This document shows positions 1-9,639 of a stretch of 64,000 nt of DNA, piece by piece. The translations under genes and the position numbers were made by a program. The stretch is taken from the NCBI GenBank assembly GCA_010909165.1, contig VJWM01000223.1:1-64000 (forward strand), given 5' to 3'. The notes under the pieces are model-generated. The model saw only the letters and a list, made by a program, of their open reading frames with translations. It was not told where the DNA came from and did no database searches. Source of the stretch: Anthoceros angustus. Taxonomy: Eukaryota > Streptophyta > Anthocerotopsida > Anthocerotales > Anthocerotaceae. Position 1 is the stretch's first letter. Every line of letters begins with the position of its first letter.

Positions 1-239
1 CATCTGGCTTGACCTCCGACGGACCTTTGGTCTAAGGGATTGCACACATGTAATGTCGCCAAAAATGACCTTATTGCTAACCTCCCTATCCTCTACTCCC
101 ACCGAAAAAAAACAAGACTAAAACAGTCGCTGTGGAGTACGGACATCGGATTTGGCACCTACACCTCTCCAAGTCCGCTATTTCAAGTGAGTATTCAACT
201 TGACTTCAACAAATCTCATCGATCTGCCGACAGCTATCA

Positions 240-800
240 TCCACATATTGGGATCAAAATGAGCAAGCTTTGATCCTTAGCTTGCTTTGTAAGTAGAGGC
301 GATCCTCATCACTACGTTTGTAGCCTTGAGAAAGCATAAATGGAGTGGAACTTGTGATACCACTCTCCACAGTGCCTATTTCAAACCATAAAGGTTTCTT
401 ATAACGCACACCGATTCTCTTTGCCCTTCTCAACAAAACCTTTGTTGTCAGACAAGCGCCCTCTTGAGGTCACCATGCAAGAATGCCGTTTGACATCCAT
501 CCGCATAAGTTCCATAGCAACCAAAGCAAGAACACATCGCAGTTATCATTTGACCATGTGAGAAAATCTCATCAAAGTCAATGCCTAGTTGTTGCTTGAA
601 ACACTTAGCAACCAATCGTAGTACTTTGGTTTGCCATCAAGGGTATGACCTTCATCTTGTACACCCATTTGTACAGAGTGCTCTTATCTCAGCAACCAAC
701 TCCCAAGTTTGCCTTATGCAAATACGAGAGGACTATATGGCCTTCTCTTACTTTGTTACTCATTGACACGGCCTCTTTGTGAAGAGGGTTCTCCAACTGT
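240..800 (-). pseudogene. copia reverse transcriptase N-terminal half, frameshifted
   Basis: Hopping frames, 560-720 reads K-W-V-Y-K-M-K...D-G-K-P-K-Y-Y-D then RLVAKCFKQQLGIDFDEIFSH. This is the RT segment where typical copia proteins have 'RLVAKGFKQ..GIDFxETFSPV'. Further on, 254-436 carries SLYGLKQ-like remains (KKPLWFEI) and FMLSQGYKRSDEDRLYL, the region before the YVDD catalytic loop. The YVDD loop itself is not found; 1-240 is too decayed to assign. Confidence 0.75.
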
Positions 801-897
801 CAAAGATTACATAATCCGTAGATGGATCACCGCCGAGGGCGGTAATCCCGCTACCCACGAAGCGAGCACCTCTATAGGAGCTTGTTCGACCTTTAGT

Positions 898-1170
898 TCA
901 TCTACCGGTGGAGGGAATGTGCTCGCACCTACTCATCAACCCCGACATGATCGCGTCCATCTTCTTGAAGATCACCCTTCGTACCTCCAGGTTGGAGTAG
1001 GCTTCCTGCATCTTGTTCTCATTGAAACTGCTAGTAATGAACAACTTTTCTAGCTTCGGATCCCACAAACGATATCCATCCGGAATCACCATAGCCAAGA
1101 AAATACATTTCTTGGACTTAGCCAACTGGAAACTCTTGAACATGGCGTATGCCCGCGCCCAAACACCCAA
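898..1170 (-). pseudogene. copia integrase C-terminal SH3-like domain
   Basis: The frame includes AKSKKCIFLAMV and GYRLWDPKLEKLFI, matching the conserved 'K-S-K-K-C-I-F-L-G-Y...G-Y-R-L-W-D-P' block that follows the integrase core in plant copia polyproteins. It is followed by NENKMQE, where the usual 'V-x-F-x-E' border to RT stands. One frameshift removes the Gly-Tyr of the block. Confidence 0.8.
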
Positions 1171-1229
1171 ATGCTTTTAGGATGGTTTCTTGACATAGCG
1201 CTGGAACTGCTCATCAACAACCATATATT

Positions 1230-1645
1230 AATAAATGCGGTAGACATCGCTCCCAAAACCCATTAGGCAATCCAGGTTTGACAACAAACTCGATCCTCTC
1301 CGAATGGTTCTGTTTATCCGCCTACCCATTTTGAGGAGACATAATTTTCGATTCCCTTAATCATTGCAGCCGGAAGCTTTCAAACATATACTCTCCATTA
1401 TGTCTCCATACTCAATACTGGCTGACCGATTCTCTATATGGTGACATTTCAAACACTATTTAAATTCATCCTTTTTCCTCAAAGGATAAACCCACACCTT
1501 GCGTGAGAAATCATCTATGAAAGTGACAAAATAGGAGCGCCCTAATGATGCGATGAGGCATAGGTCCACATACATCATCGCGGAACCAACTCAAGAGGTT
1601 TACTCCTACCTTTACCTCTTGTTCGATGTGATGATTTTATGCTTC
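1230..1645 (-). pseudogene. copia integrase core, frameshifted
   Basis: Translated across frame changes, the minus strand gives C-E-H-V then a GK..KPLELV segment, a GPM segment and pieces resembling FIDDFSRKVWVY. These are the first catalytic-Asp neighbourhoods of a copia rve domain. No open frame longer than about 30 codons survives. The call depends on position between gag-pre-integrase and the SH3-like domain as well as on these short matches. Confidence 0.6.
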
Positions 1646-1926
1646 CCATATAAACGTGCTCACACATCGAGATCAGAGAAGTTAAGAACAAGGATATAAC
1701 CAGAACGAGATAAAACCTTCATTCCCTTCTGAGACATATGTCCTAACCGGCAATGCCATAAGGAAACACTTGGCTGCTCTGTTACATAGATTATATGATC
1801 TTTGACAGTATTTACCTGAAGTAAGTACAAAGTGCCACACTTCGATCCACAAGCTAACACAAGAGAACCTTTGGAGATTTTCCAAGAGTGATCCCCAACC
1901 CAGCAGTGGTAACCAGCATAATCCAA
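1640..1926 (-). pseudogene. copia gag-pre-integrase domain
   Basis: An open stretch of 88 codons contains LWHCRLGHMSQKGMKVL, the hallmark of the GAG-pre-integrase domain (W-H-x-R-L-G-H-x-S..G), which carries the HHCC zinc-binding region ahead of the integrase core. Upstream residues (LACGSKCGTLYLL) also fit this domain. It is the best preserved piece of the element. The frame is lost shortly after into the integrase core. Confidence 0.85.
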
Positions 1927-2219
1927 TTGTCTGCGCTAATCATGCTTTTTGTCAACTTCGGAACATGCCTAAAGTCCTTCAGCATGAATGAAGATCCGTT
2001 GTCAAACTTGAGCTGCACATCACCAACGCCTGCGATCTGGCATGCGTAGTTATTTCCAAGCCTAACACATCCTTTCCTTGTAGCATCATACGTGCTAAAC
2101 CACTCTCTATAAGGAGTAATGTGGAAAGATGCACCAGAGTCAATTATCCGATTCTTGGAATAAATGAATATCCCACGGTATTAATTATGCGGCAAAGAAG
2201 AGATAAGGACATCTCGTCC

Positions 2220-2976
2220 TCAGCAATTTAACTCTTCTAACTTTACATTCGAAGTTGCCTTCTTGTCGTCGCTTCTTCTCCTTTGGTCCTTTTGAACTTC
2301 TCGCACTCTCTTTGAAGTGACCCCTTTTGTGACAATAGTGACACTCACATTCTTATTACGACTACGAGATTTACTACGAGAAAAACACATCCGGTTGCTT
2401 CCTTGCGGGACCTCCCTCTCACTATGAGGGCCGGAACCTTTGGAAGGTTCCATATTTTCCTATTCACCTCCTCGGTTGGACTACCTTCTACATTTACAAT
2501 GGTAAGGCCACTAGAGAATTACTCGTAGTTGTGAAAGGTGTCCCAACTTTTCCGTAATGTGACCAAGAAACATAGCTCTCCTGGAAACGAGGGCGATACC
2601 TTGAGATGAAAGTCTGAAATGGTATTGAAATCGTTGAGATGATGGACATCCTCGTCCCTTCCTTCATCTTCAAGTCCACCATTTCAACAATACACACGAG
2701 AAGCCGCACTTTGCTTCTCACATCCTGCACATTCCCGCAGTCAGTAACTCGTGGTCTTATCTTTCACATTGAAGTACACTGTTTTGACAATGTTAGCATG
2801 ATAGTAGATCTAGCAAGCTCATCCAGTCCCGCCACTCATCCCGAGTCATACTATCGGTTTGACCTAACTTTATGGGCTTGATCTCGCACTAGAACATTAT
2901 ACACTTGTTCTTTCCGACGGAAGTTAGTACCATCTAACTTCTCGATATTGAACATGGCGTCTGATGAAGACATCAT
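2220..2976 (-). pseudogene. copia gag polyprotein region, frameshifted
   Basis: The likely start is the ATG pair at 2971-2976, giving MMSSSDAMFNIEKLDG, which matches the usual copia gag opening (a short Ser-rich leader, then F-x-I-E-K-L-D-G). A helical middle at 2494-2730 carries the MKEGT and SYV pieces seen in copia gag (UBN2-type). At about 2309-2350 a zinc knuckle is visible as CHYCHKRGHFKE: the first two Cys, the Gly and the His of a CCHC knuckle are present, and the last Cys is missing or shifted. Gag packages the element RNA in virus-like particles. Several frame changes make it non-coding as written. Confidence 0.75.
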
Positions 2977-3250
2977 GACTAAAAATTGTCTGAATAAAAC
3001 ACTCGACTCGCCTTATCGAAAAGTCAAAGAAAAGTCACCGCCAGCGGCCTGGTATTGATTTGTCCAGAGTATTCCGAATATTTTGGCGACTGCTCGCCGC
3101 TGCTCGCATCCACGATTATTTCGTGCTGTGTTCTTGGGGGCTCCGCGCTCTCCCGTTGCGCTCCACGCCCAAATAGCCAGCGGCGTCAACCAAGAGGCAT
3201 GAAGGAATCCAAACACGTCACGAAAAGTGGTGGACCACACGGATAAGTTG
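2977..3250. other. no recognisable gene (copia 5' leader or junction)
   Basis: This stretch lies between the copia gag start and the first sequence that reads like the next element. It is GC-richer near 3110-3200. I see no LTR end, no PBS complementary to initiator tRNA and no convincing reading frame. It may hold a decayed copia leader. Confidence 0.4.
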
Positions 3251-3598
3251 ATGGTGAACCAATAATGAGAGTCTAGATTACGGTTGTCTTTGTTTTATGC
3301 GGGTTGGTCCATTTGCACCAGCTACCTTAGCGAAATAGAGCCCGCGTGGAGGTTGTGGGATGAAGTGATTGACAAACCGGCATGGCTCATGAATTTGACG
3401 GAAGGGGAACCAATACTAACTTTGATGGAATGCCATACATAGTCTCGTAGAGGAAGGATTGATAAGTTATGGTGTTTTGCGTTACGGGTGGACAAACGAG
3501 ATCACTCCGTCAGAAACTCATGATCCCATCACCCAAGTCGGTCAAGTAGGCCAAGTGGTCGGTTGAGAGGGAGCATAGTCCCATCCGATCCATAGCAT

Positions 3599-4950
3599 TT
3601 GAAGAGTAGTGGTGGAGTCGGAATGGAATATGAAATAGCGCCTAGCAAGAATGATGTGTTCTTGGCGGACATGGCGCATGTCGCTGATTTTGAGGAGAAG
3701 TTTAGGTGGGCAATCGATGAGATGGTGCTCAAGTACAAATCGAGTTTACACCGAGATGGCATTGAGGAAGATGAGCACGTTTCTTGCGAGAGGCGTTAAC
3801 GCGTGCTATCGGAAGCAAGGACCGAGATCTTGCAAGATGCGCGTGCTCGCCAAGGCAAGAATGGCCAAGAAGATGTTGAAGGTGGATGAGGTGGAAGAGG
3901 CGTCCGGTTCTACGGTGACACCATTACATACCGTGGATGAGATGTTCGCCAAATTCGCGAAATGTTTCCGTCCATAGAAAAGATTCGGAGTCGAAGTTCA
4001 CCATCAAGCATAACGAACCTCCGATCCGCCTTGAGGTTGAGGCAACGGTAAAGACACGCGTGTGAAGACAATGCGGGAAGCCGCCCAGATCTACATAGGC
4101 TCTCCCGGGAAGGCAAAGGAGGGTGATTGCCAATTTCTTGCATATGATGCACGCAGTGCGGCTGTGGAACAAGCCTATGAGATGGCCGAGCGGGTCATGA
4201 AGGCGATCTGACCGTGCCTATTGGGAGGAGCACAATTTGGTCGGGGGAGATGCCGTGAATAACCCAAGGTTTCATGGTAGAACCACCAACATACTCGGAT
4301 GAATCTGCGGAATTCCCCAAACAAAGGACATATGGCCAATAAGCGCCGCCACTAAAACAGCGGTGGAATGCCTTGCTGAGGGGGCACACAAAGCTTTCGT
4401 GTGAATGCGGTGGGGAAGCGAAAAGGAGCGTTGTCGCACGTGTGCCAAGACCGACATACTGAGCGGCGTGTTGGCAGCCCATCCCGAACTCAAGCCAAAG
4501 GCGGTAGGCGGATGTCGGCCAGAGGAGGGTACACTCGGGCGCTCCTCGGTGAGGTGCAGTGCAAGAAAAATTGGCCATGAGCGTAAGCAAGTTCGGTTGT
4601 CACCACGAGAGTATGATTCGGATCCGAGGTGTATGCACTAATGACCATGAGGTCGTTTGAGGATGACAGCCTTGACTTGGGAAGGCATGCGGAGAAAGAA
4701 GGCCGAGGAAAGGAATCACTCAAGATGCCCAAATCCTTGACGGTGAAGAAGACCGAATGCGGATGTAGAGAAATCACCTAGTGAGCTCATGCTTGAGAAG
4801 GTGATGGATGCCGTAATGAGTTTGCGTGACCTCGGGGTCAAAACACAACCATTGAGGCAAGCGTTAAAGGCCCGGATGCGTATGAGACTACGGGGCGTGA
4901 GGTGTCCGGATGTGTTTGGGTGAACACCTAAAGCTGCGCGCAGGGCAAGG
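3599..4950 (+). pseudogene. putative gag region of the methyltransferase element
   Basis: No domain is recognised with certainty. A coding-like trail starts near 3599 (YEIAPSKNDVFLADM, then an acidic helical stretch), continues in another frame with EEASGSTVTPLHTVDEMFAKF at about 3895-3957, and near 4170-4205 gives EQAYEMAERVMKAI. A segment at about 4275-4420 reads VEPPTYSDESAEFPK and then a Cys pair. Its position upstream of protease and its charged, helical composition suggest gag. No CCHC knuckle was found. Codon use and GC match the downstream pol region. Confidence 0.4.
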
Positions 4951-4959
4951 GGCATTGCC

Positions 4960-5335
4960 ATGGTGAAAAACCAAGGCCGAGGTGACGATCAACGGTTCGC
5001 CAACATGTGTTGGTGGACACGGGTGCGGACCGGTATTGCTCGGGCGTGCAAAGCCCTCATTGCGGAGATAAGCTCAAGCCATGTGATGTCCACATCACCA
5101 CATCGCGGAACCAAGGAACGAGTAATGGGAATGACCCGTGAGCCGACGCATAGAATTGCCGGAACCAAGGATGCCTCCATTGTCGGGTTCACCGCTGGTA
5201 TCTAACGCAAGGAACTATGACGTGTTACTTGGGGTGATGCCACACGGCCCAAGAATGGGGTAGATCCACTCGAGCATTTCTGAGCCACGATGGCGAGATG
5301 GAGATTTCACACGTGGCGGGATACCACTTGACATG
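4960..5335 (+). pseudogene. retropepsin-type aspartic protease
   Basis: The sequence at 5007-5063 reads VLVDTGADRYCSGVQSPHC, with the catalytic D-T-G at 5016-5024 inside the hydrophobic-hydrophobic-D-T-G-A pattern of retroviral and Ty3 proteases. Later pieces (PGTKDAS and GFT at about 5160-5193, then NYDVLLGVMP near 5210-5240) fit the second half of the fold, including the 'ILG' flap partner. Protease releases gag and pol products. At least two frameshifts are present. It lies directly before the methyltransferase region. Confidence 0.7.
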
Positions 5336-5639
5336 AGGCGACGGATGAAAAATCAAATAGCATGGTGGCATTCACGGCTTGTTCGGCGGATGTTGTGCAG
5401 AGGCAAGTGGTTTGGGAAGAAACCCAGGATCTCATGCGGGAAGAGGTACAGGAGAGGATGTGGAGCCTGCAAGTGCATGTACATCAGGAAGAACCCCATG
5501 CTATCAGAGGCATTGTCTCGGGAGCTCACCCGACGGAGTCAGTCCAAGGCATGGAAGGCCTCCCACGGGCGTCCAGACAACCATATGCCTAAGAGAATTT
5601 GGATGATACCACCTTGAGGATCAACACGGCCGTGATTCG
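5336..5639 (+). other. linker between protease and methyltransferase-like domain, coding-like
   Basis: All three plus frames stay open for 75-94 codons between 5333 and 5617, so the true frame cannot be told. One reads as a charged helical stretch (VVWEETQDLMREEVQERMW, 5402-5458), plausible as a linker or the methyltransferase N-terminus. No motif recognised. Confidence 0.35.
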
Positions 5640-6500
5640 GTGGCAACCTGAGCGAGGCATACATCGATGGAGTTGTGTTCGTGGATCGAGCGGGCTTGAA
5701 GATTAAGAGTGGAATGCGAGTAAAGAAATACACGTGTGTCGAAATAGATGAGAAGGCACGCAAGAGTGTCGGGATCATCGGGATGCAAAGAGCGAGCATG
5801 GAAGCGGTGAAGGGATGTCGAGCAGCTGCCGTCCGATGTTAGCTTGGTGGGGAAAGCAGCTTGAAAGCCATCGGTGTCCGGTCGATGTGTTAGTTGCGGG
5901 ATGGGAATGCGGGACGCTTTCAGAGCTGGTTGTGGAAAGGGTGACGGTGTGGAGATGGCTGCGAAGTGATTAGGATTACAAATACTGAGCAACCCAACTT
6001 GGTACCTATTGGAGAATGTCTGGAGCATTAGACAAACGCGAGCACATCGTGAAGAGCTATGAAAGCTCGGATGGTGGCTAGGTGAGAATTTGTCATTGAT
6101 GCTGTCGGGTTCATATGCCCATCGCGGCGGAGTTTTTGGACCAACATCACCAGGTGGAGGTGTTGAGGCAACATCGAACGACCAAGCCGTAAAAAACGAT
6201 ACGTGGATGAGATTCGGGGCAGGCGGATGTTCTCGGTAGGTCGAAGGACGGACAAACCGTGCTTTCCAAAGAAACAAGATTGGGAAGCCGAGAAGGGCCC
6301 GCCCACGTAAGAACTGCCTTATGCCTTCCGCAGAGGTGGGGACGGCATGGTAGTGGATGTCGCCGGAACGAGTGGTGAGCCCACGGTGGCCGAGCGTGAA
6401 CGAGCCATGGGATTCGACGATGGGACATCACGCGAGGCATCTCCGGCATATCGCCGCAAGTTGCTCGGACAAGCATTCGACCGACTTGCTGCTACCGTTA
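5640..6500 (+). pseudogene. C5-cytosine DNA methyltransferase-like domain inside the retroelement pol
   Basis: Motifs in order across three frames: an SAM-binding-type segment ending YTCVEIDEKAR (acidic residue after the second strand; CVEID at 5735-5749); VDVLVAGWEC at 5881-5910, the motif IV strand and loop with the catalytic Cys, followed after a frame slip by FRAGCGKGDG; YLLENVW with the motif VI E-N-V at 6012-6020; a D-x-x-G-S-Y-A-H-R then FWTNI segment at about 6097-6147, as in motif VIII; and EPTVAERERAMGF (6377-6415) then YRRKLLGQAFD (6450-6482), as in motifs IX-X. These enzymes methylate position 5 of cytosine through a covalent Cys adduct. Motif IV shows E-C where P-C is usual. About 290 residues is catalytic-domain length. 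The target-recognition part appears short. Confidence 0.75.
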
Positions 6501-6740
6501 TTGAACGTGGTCACACAAATGGGCGGTACAAGACGGAGGTGAGGCACCTATTGGTACTCGAAGGCGAGTTTCCAAAGCATCGTGAAGAAGGTACATCGCG
6601 GACGCGACAATACAAGCCGAGATGGTGTGAATTGACACATGAGTGGCGGATATGCGAGGAACTAGAGCCGATCAACCGAGATCCGGATATGCTACGGTGA
6701 AACCGCCTTCGCTCGGTGAAAGTAGGCGGTATGATCGCAT
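6501..6740 (+). pseudogene. spacer between methyltransferase-like domain and RT
   Basis: The open frame 6347-6700 runs out of the methyltransferase motif X into a charged stretch (about 6500-6700) ending LEPINRDPDMLR. No domain is recognised. It links the captured domain to RT in one polyprotein. Confidence 0.45.
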
Positions 6741-7330
6741 CAAATTCAAGATCACCACCACCACTAGTGAACCCGTGTTCGACGAAGGCACGAGTCCCAT
6801 GGAGTGGGACATCGTGAAGAAGATGCAAGGAATTGGCGGCTAGGGGCTAATTAGGAAGTCCACTTCACGCTGGCTACCGTGTTGCCATTGAAGAAGGATG
6901 AAAATGGCGAATGGAAGGCGGAGGATGTGTGGGGACTATCGTGCTCAATGAGGTGACGCTTATGGAACGATATCCTATGCCCACGGATGAAATTTTCGAT
7001 GCCATCGGCGCCAATTTCACTACGTTGGATTTCGATCTTCAATCGATTGTCATCGAGAGAAAGACAAGTGCAAGATGCCGGGGCAAAGACCAACTTTGGG
7101 AATGGGAAACGATGCCGTTTGGTCTAAAGAACGCGTCATATACTTTCGGTGGCGATTTGGAGCTGCAGGGGCTGCCGCTTTTACGATGCTACATCGATGA
7201 CATCTTGGTGTTTAGCAACCGAAGAACATCTCCAGACTGAGATTCTATTCAGAGGTTGGCCGATCGGGATTAAAGGCACATCCAAAAATGCAAGTTCGCA
7301 TATAAGGAAATAGAATACTTGGGACACAAG
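6741..7330 (+). pseudogene. Ty3/gypsy reverse transcriptase
   Basis: In order: GLIRKSTS and P-L-K-K-D-E-N-G pieces (6845-6905), CGDYRALNEVTLMERYPMPT (6935-6990; first RT blocks), ANFTTLDF (the strand with the first catalytic Asp, about 7009-7032), WEWETMPFGLKNAS (7099-7137), then CYIDDILVFSN at 7187-7219 with the catalytic D-D, and YLGHKIV at 7316-7337 that closes the thumb. It copies element RNA into DNA. Frameshifts sit near 7035-7060 and 7145. The 'P-F-G-L-K-N-A' block is diagnostic of Ty3/gypsy. Confidence 0.9.
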
Positions 7331-7935
7331 ATAGTTCCGTGAGGGTGCTGCCTCGGTTGGCTAAGGTACGTGCAATTGATCTAATGCCTCGACCCGACGG
7401 CGTCAGCGTTGAGGGCATTCTTGGATGTCAACTACTATCGCCGCTTTGTCCGCAACATGAGTAGTGTGTGCAAAGCAATATGAATTGCTCAAGAAGGAGT
7501 GCCCGCATGGGAACAAGAGCAAGAACAAGAAGCGAGTTGAAGAACCAAGGCGGAAGGCCAATGTTAAAAGGCCGACTTTGAGAAGCCTTTGTCTTGTACG
7601 GATTGAGTCGGTGGTCTTGGGGCATGCTAGCTCAACAGACGAGGAAGGCAGAGGCGAGTCGTCATATGCGATAGGTCCAACAATGCCGCGGAGGCAAACT
7701 ACGTCATATGAAGGGAATGCTCAGCGGCCGTTTGGGCGGTTTACATTTCGAGTGTATTTGTTTGGTCGGAGCTTCGGTTGATCACGAGATCATCACCCTG
7801 GCGCTGATGACAAACATGAAATTGAGCGGAAACTTGCCGGATGGGCGCTTTGCTTTTGCGATATGCAGTTGTGCATCGAGCGGGCAAAGTGCATCTCAAT
7901 GCCGACTCGGCAGGAACCCGGTGCGACAAAGGTGA
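7331..7935 (+). pseudogene. RNase H domain of the methyltransferase element
   Basis: After RT, 7420-7480 gives FLDVNYYRRFVRNMSSVCK (RT connection). Around 7570-7600 lies the KPFVLYTDWS-like strand with the first RNase H Asp (visible as EKPLSCTD in shifted frames), then MLAQQT at about 7624. Near 7780-7920 are TDHEIITLALMTNMKLSG, then RWALLLQ and VVHRAGKVHLNAD pieces, the Ty3-type RNase H end with the final catalytic Asp. It removes RNA from the RNA-DNA hybrid during reverse transcription. Confidence 0.75.
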
Positions 7936-8189
7936 TGCGGGAGCAAGGCAGACTTTGGATCCACTCAAGGCATGCCTGATTACTACATGGCCCTCATGTC
8001 CATAGAGCAAGAAGATGGAAGGCATCCGGAGGGAGGGAGACATCCGCGAATGAGCAAGCCATACATCTGCGGGAAGGACAGATCCGTATGGACTCTACAG
8101 TTACAACGGAAGATCATCGTTACACCTATGAAACGGCAAAGTATGGTGATGGATCGTGGAGTACTCAAGGAGGTACCACCCATAGGGAG

Positions 8190-9115
8190 AGGAAGCAATT
8201 GGCAACCAAGGTGCACATCACGCTTGGACACTTTGGGGTAAACGAACGCATCACATGTTGAAGAACGCCTACTTTTGGTCGTGGATGTATGCGGATGTTG
8301 AAAAGGTGGTGGCCAAGTGTGCGTGTGATGCTTAAGGCCGGGTTCAACCCGGGATGTGGTGTCGCGCCCATCGTGGGACTCTTCTTGATGGTCTCGACTT
8401 GATGCTGAGCTACCAATCACCAAGCGTGGCAGACGCATGTTGATGATCGAGCATTTTCAAAATGGGTGGAATTGGCCTTCCGCCGATTAGAAGTTCGCAG
8501 ATATCGCCCGAGCATTTCGCAATGTGTTCTCGGCAGATATGGTAGTTGTTGAGTGCTAATGACCAAGGCAATGAGTTTCGAGGAGAGTTTCAGCGTTCGG
8601 ATCGAAGCGATAGATCACGAACTCCCGAGATCACCCTCGGTGATTGGCGGAGCGATTAGTCACAGACTTTCAAGGATTCGCTGAAATATTGCATGGAGAT
8701 TGAGCCCGCTTGTTGGGATGAGCTATTGCCTTATGTGGCTCGGGATACCGAATCGCAAGCCGCTCTTGGCAACCAGTCAAGTATTACATCATGTTTGGCA
8801 AACGGTCATGCCAAACATAGTGGCGGAACTTACCTCAGCGTGGGTGGGCAGACGAAGGATGTCTTTCGAATTGCAAGCAAGAGCCGAGTTATTTCAGCGT
8901 GTGATGGTGGCCATGGACAACCTAGCCAGGATCGACTTGGTGCATTACTGTGGAGGTTCGTGGAAAGCAAAAGCAAGGAAGTTTGAGGTGGGTGACTTTG
9001 TTTTATCGCATCGACCCTCAACCACTTTGGACGTAAGCCTGGGCGCTTGATTTTGCGAGTGGTACGTCGGTGAACAAGGGGTGATTGAGTTGGAAGGGCA
9101 GGATGGCGAAGGTGT
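8190..9115 (+). pseudogene. integrase of the methyltransferase element
   Basis: The HHCC zinc part is visible at 8195-8330 (ATKVHITLGHFGVN, then HMLKNAYFWSWMYADVEKVVAKCACDA). The core follows: WVELAFR near 8465, the N-D-Q-G-N-E-F-R-G segment near 8555-8585, an 'ER..Q.FKDSLKYCME' stretch at 8655-8700, PACWDELLPYVA, and YIMFGK with MPNIVAEL at 8786-8835. A C-terminal barrel-like part reads WKAKARKFEVGDFV (8960-9001). Integrase inserts the cDNA into the host genome. Frames change at least six times. Confidence 0.75.
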
Positions 9116-9189
9116 AAAGAGCACATGCGGCATTTGGCCCCATGCCATTTGCCCAATCTGACACGAGGACACAGCGCTGTGCTTCCGGA

Positions 9190-9350
9190 GACCACGATTG
9201 ATCTTGCCCAGCAGGTTCTGCGGCCGTGTCTACGATTGGAATTAATGCTGCCTACGACCAAATGCAAGGGTACCATATCTTTTGCCCTACGTGCCGCTCA
9301 AAATATTCCAGGCGATTGGTTTTGCCACCATTTTCCTGGCAGACAAAGTA
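9190..9350 (+). pseudogene. PHD-finger-like zinc module at the pol C-terminus
   Basis: Behind the integrase barrel, frame-hopping translation gives a C-rich segment: IDLAQQV then C-G-R-V-Y-D (9198-9233), LML with C-D-Q-C-like remains (9240-9266), GYHIFC at 9268-9285, and NIPGDWFCHH at 9302-9331. The spacing and the 'M-L-x-C-D-x-C...G-Y-H-x-x-C...P-x-G-x-W-x-C' pattern are those of a PHD finger. PHD fingers bind histone tails, so in an integrase this could steer insertion towards particular chromatin. At least two frameshifts fall inside, so ligand assignment is tentative. Confidence 0.55.
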
Positions 9351-9351
9351 G

Positions 9352-9639
9352 CTGGGGAAGCCAGGCGGCTCATGGTGGCGAGACTCGACCCAATAGGGGC
9401 AATAAAGTGAGGGCGTTCACATGTCGCGCGGGCGATGCGGCGTAGGTGTAGAAATGATTGGGGGGTATACTGCTCGGTGTTTGGAGCCCTAAACGGCATC
9501 ATGGTGCTCAGGCAAAGAAGCTGGGGCATCGGGCCGGGGTGTGTGGCGAGAAGGCCAGCACCACGAGCGCGTGAAGACCTTGTAGCGGCGGGAGTCGTCT
9601 GGTCGCAGCGAGGTCGGAACTCTCACCGGGATGAACGAT
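9352..9639 (+). other. 3' tail of the methyltransferase element, coding-like
   Basis: Frames 9435-9674 and 9125-9445 remain open, but no motif is recognised beyond basic residues. The stretch ends exactly where the long terminal repeat of the next element begins. Confidence 0.35.

Larger units (their letters stand above)
1..2976 (-). mobile_element. Ty1/copia retrotransposon, partial, degraded
   Basis: Minus-strand copia element read from about 2976 down to the window edge. Domain order is gag N-terminus, zinc knuckle, gag-pre-integrase, integrase core, SH3-like domain and reverse transcriptase, which is the Ty1/copia order with integrase before RT. The element is cut by the window start inside or just after RT, so RNase H and the 3' LTR lie outside. 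No LTR, primer binding site or polypurine tract could be recognised upstream of gag. Frames are broken by many small indels. Family assignment is firm; whether it was ever active recently cannot be judged. Confidence 0.85.
3251..9639 (+). mobile_element. Ty3/gypsy-type retrotransposon with embedded DNA methyltransferase and PHD-like domains
   Basis: The plus-strand domain trail is putative gag (3599-4950), aspartic protease (DTGAD at 5016-5030), C5-cytosine methyltransferase-like region (about 5640-6500), RT (YIDD at 7190-7201), RNase H, integrase and a PHD-finger-like module (about 9190-9350). RT before integrase places it with Ty3/gypsy. Every domain is frameshifted at least once. The 3' end is interrupted by the LTR of another element at 9640; 24287-25420 may be its continuation. 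The 5' LTR was not found. Elements with captured methyltransferases are, as I recall, known from a charophyte alga and dinoflagellates; a land-plant-like example would be noteworthy. Confidence 0.75.

Noticed and set aside
3013-3250. Primer binding site or LTR of the copia element
   Set aside because: A tattgattt/ggtatt-like word is present, but in the wrong orientation for a tRNA-Met PBS, and no LTR ends are visible.
5333-5617. Three overlapping plus-strand frames as separate genes
   Set aside because: All three frames are open because of GC-rich composition; at most one is the polyprotein linker.
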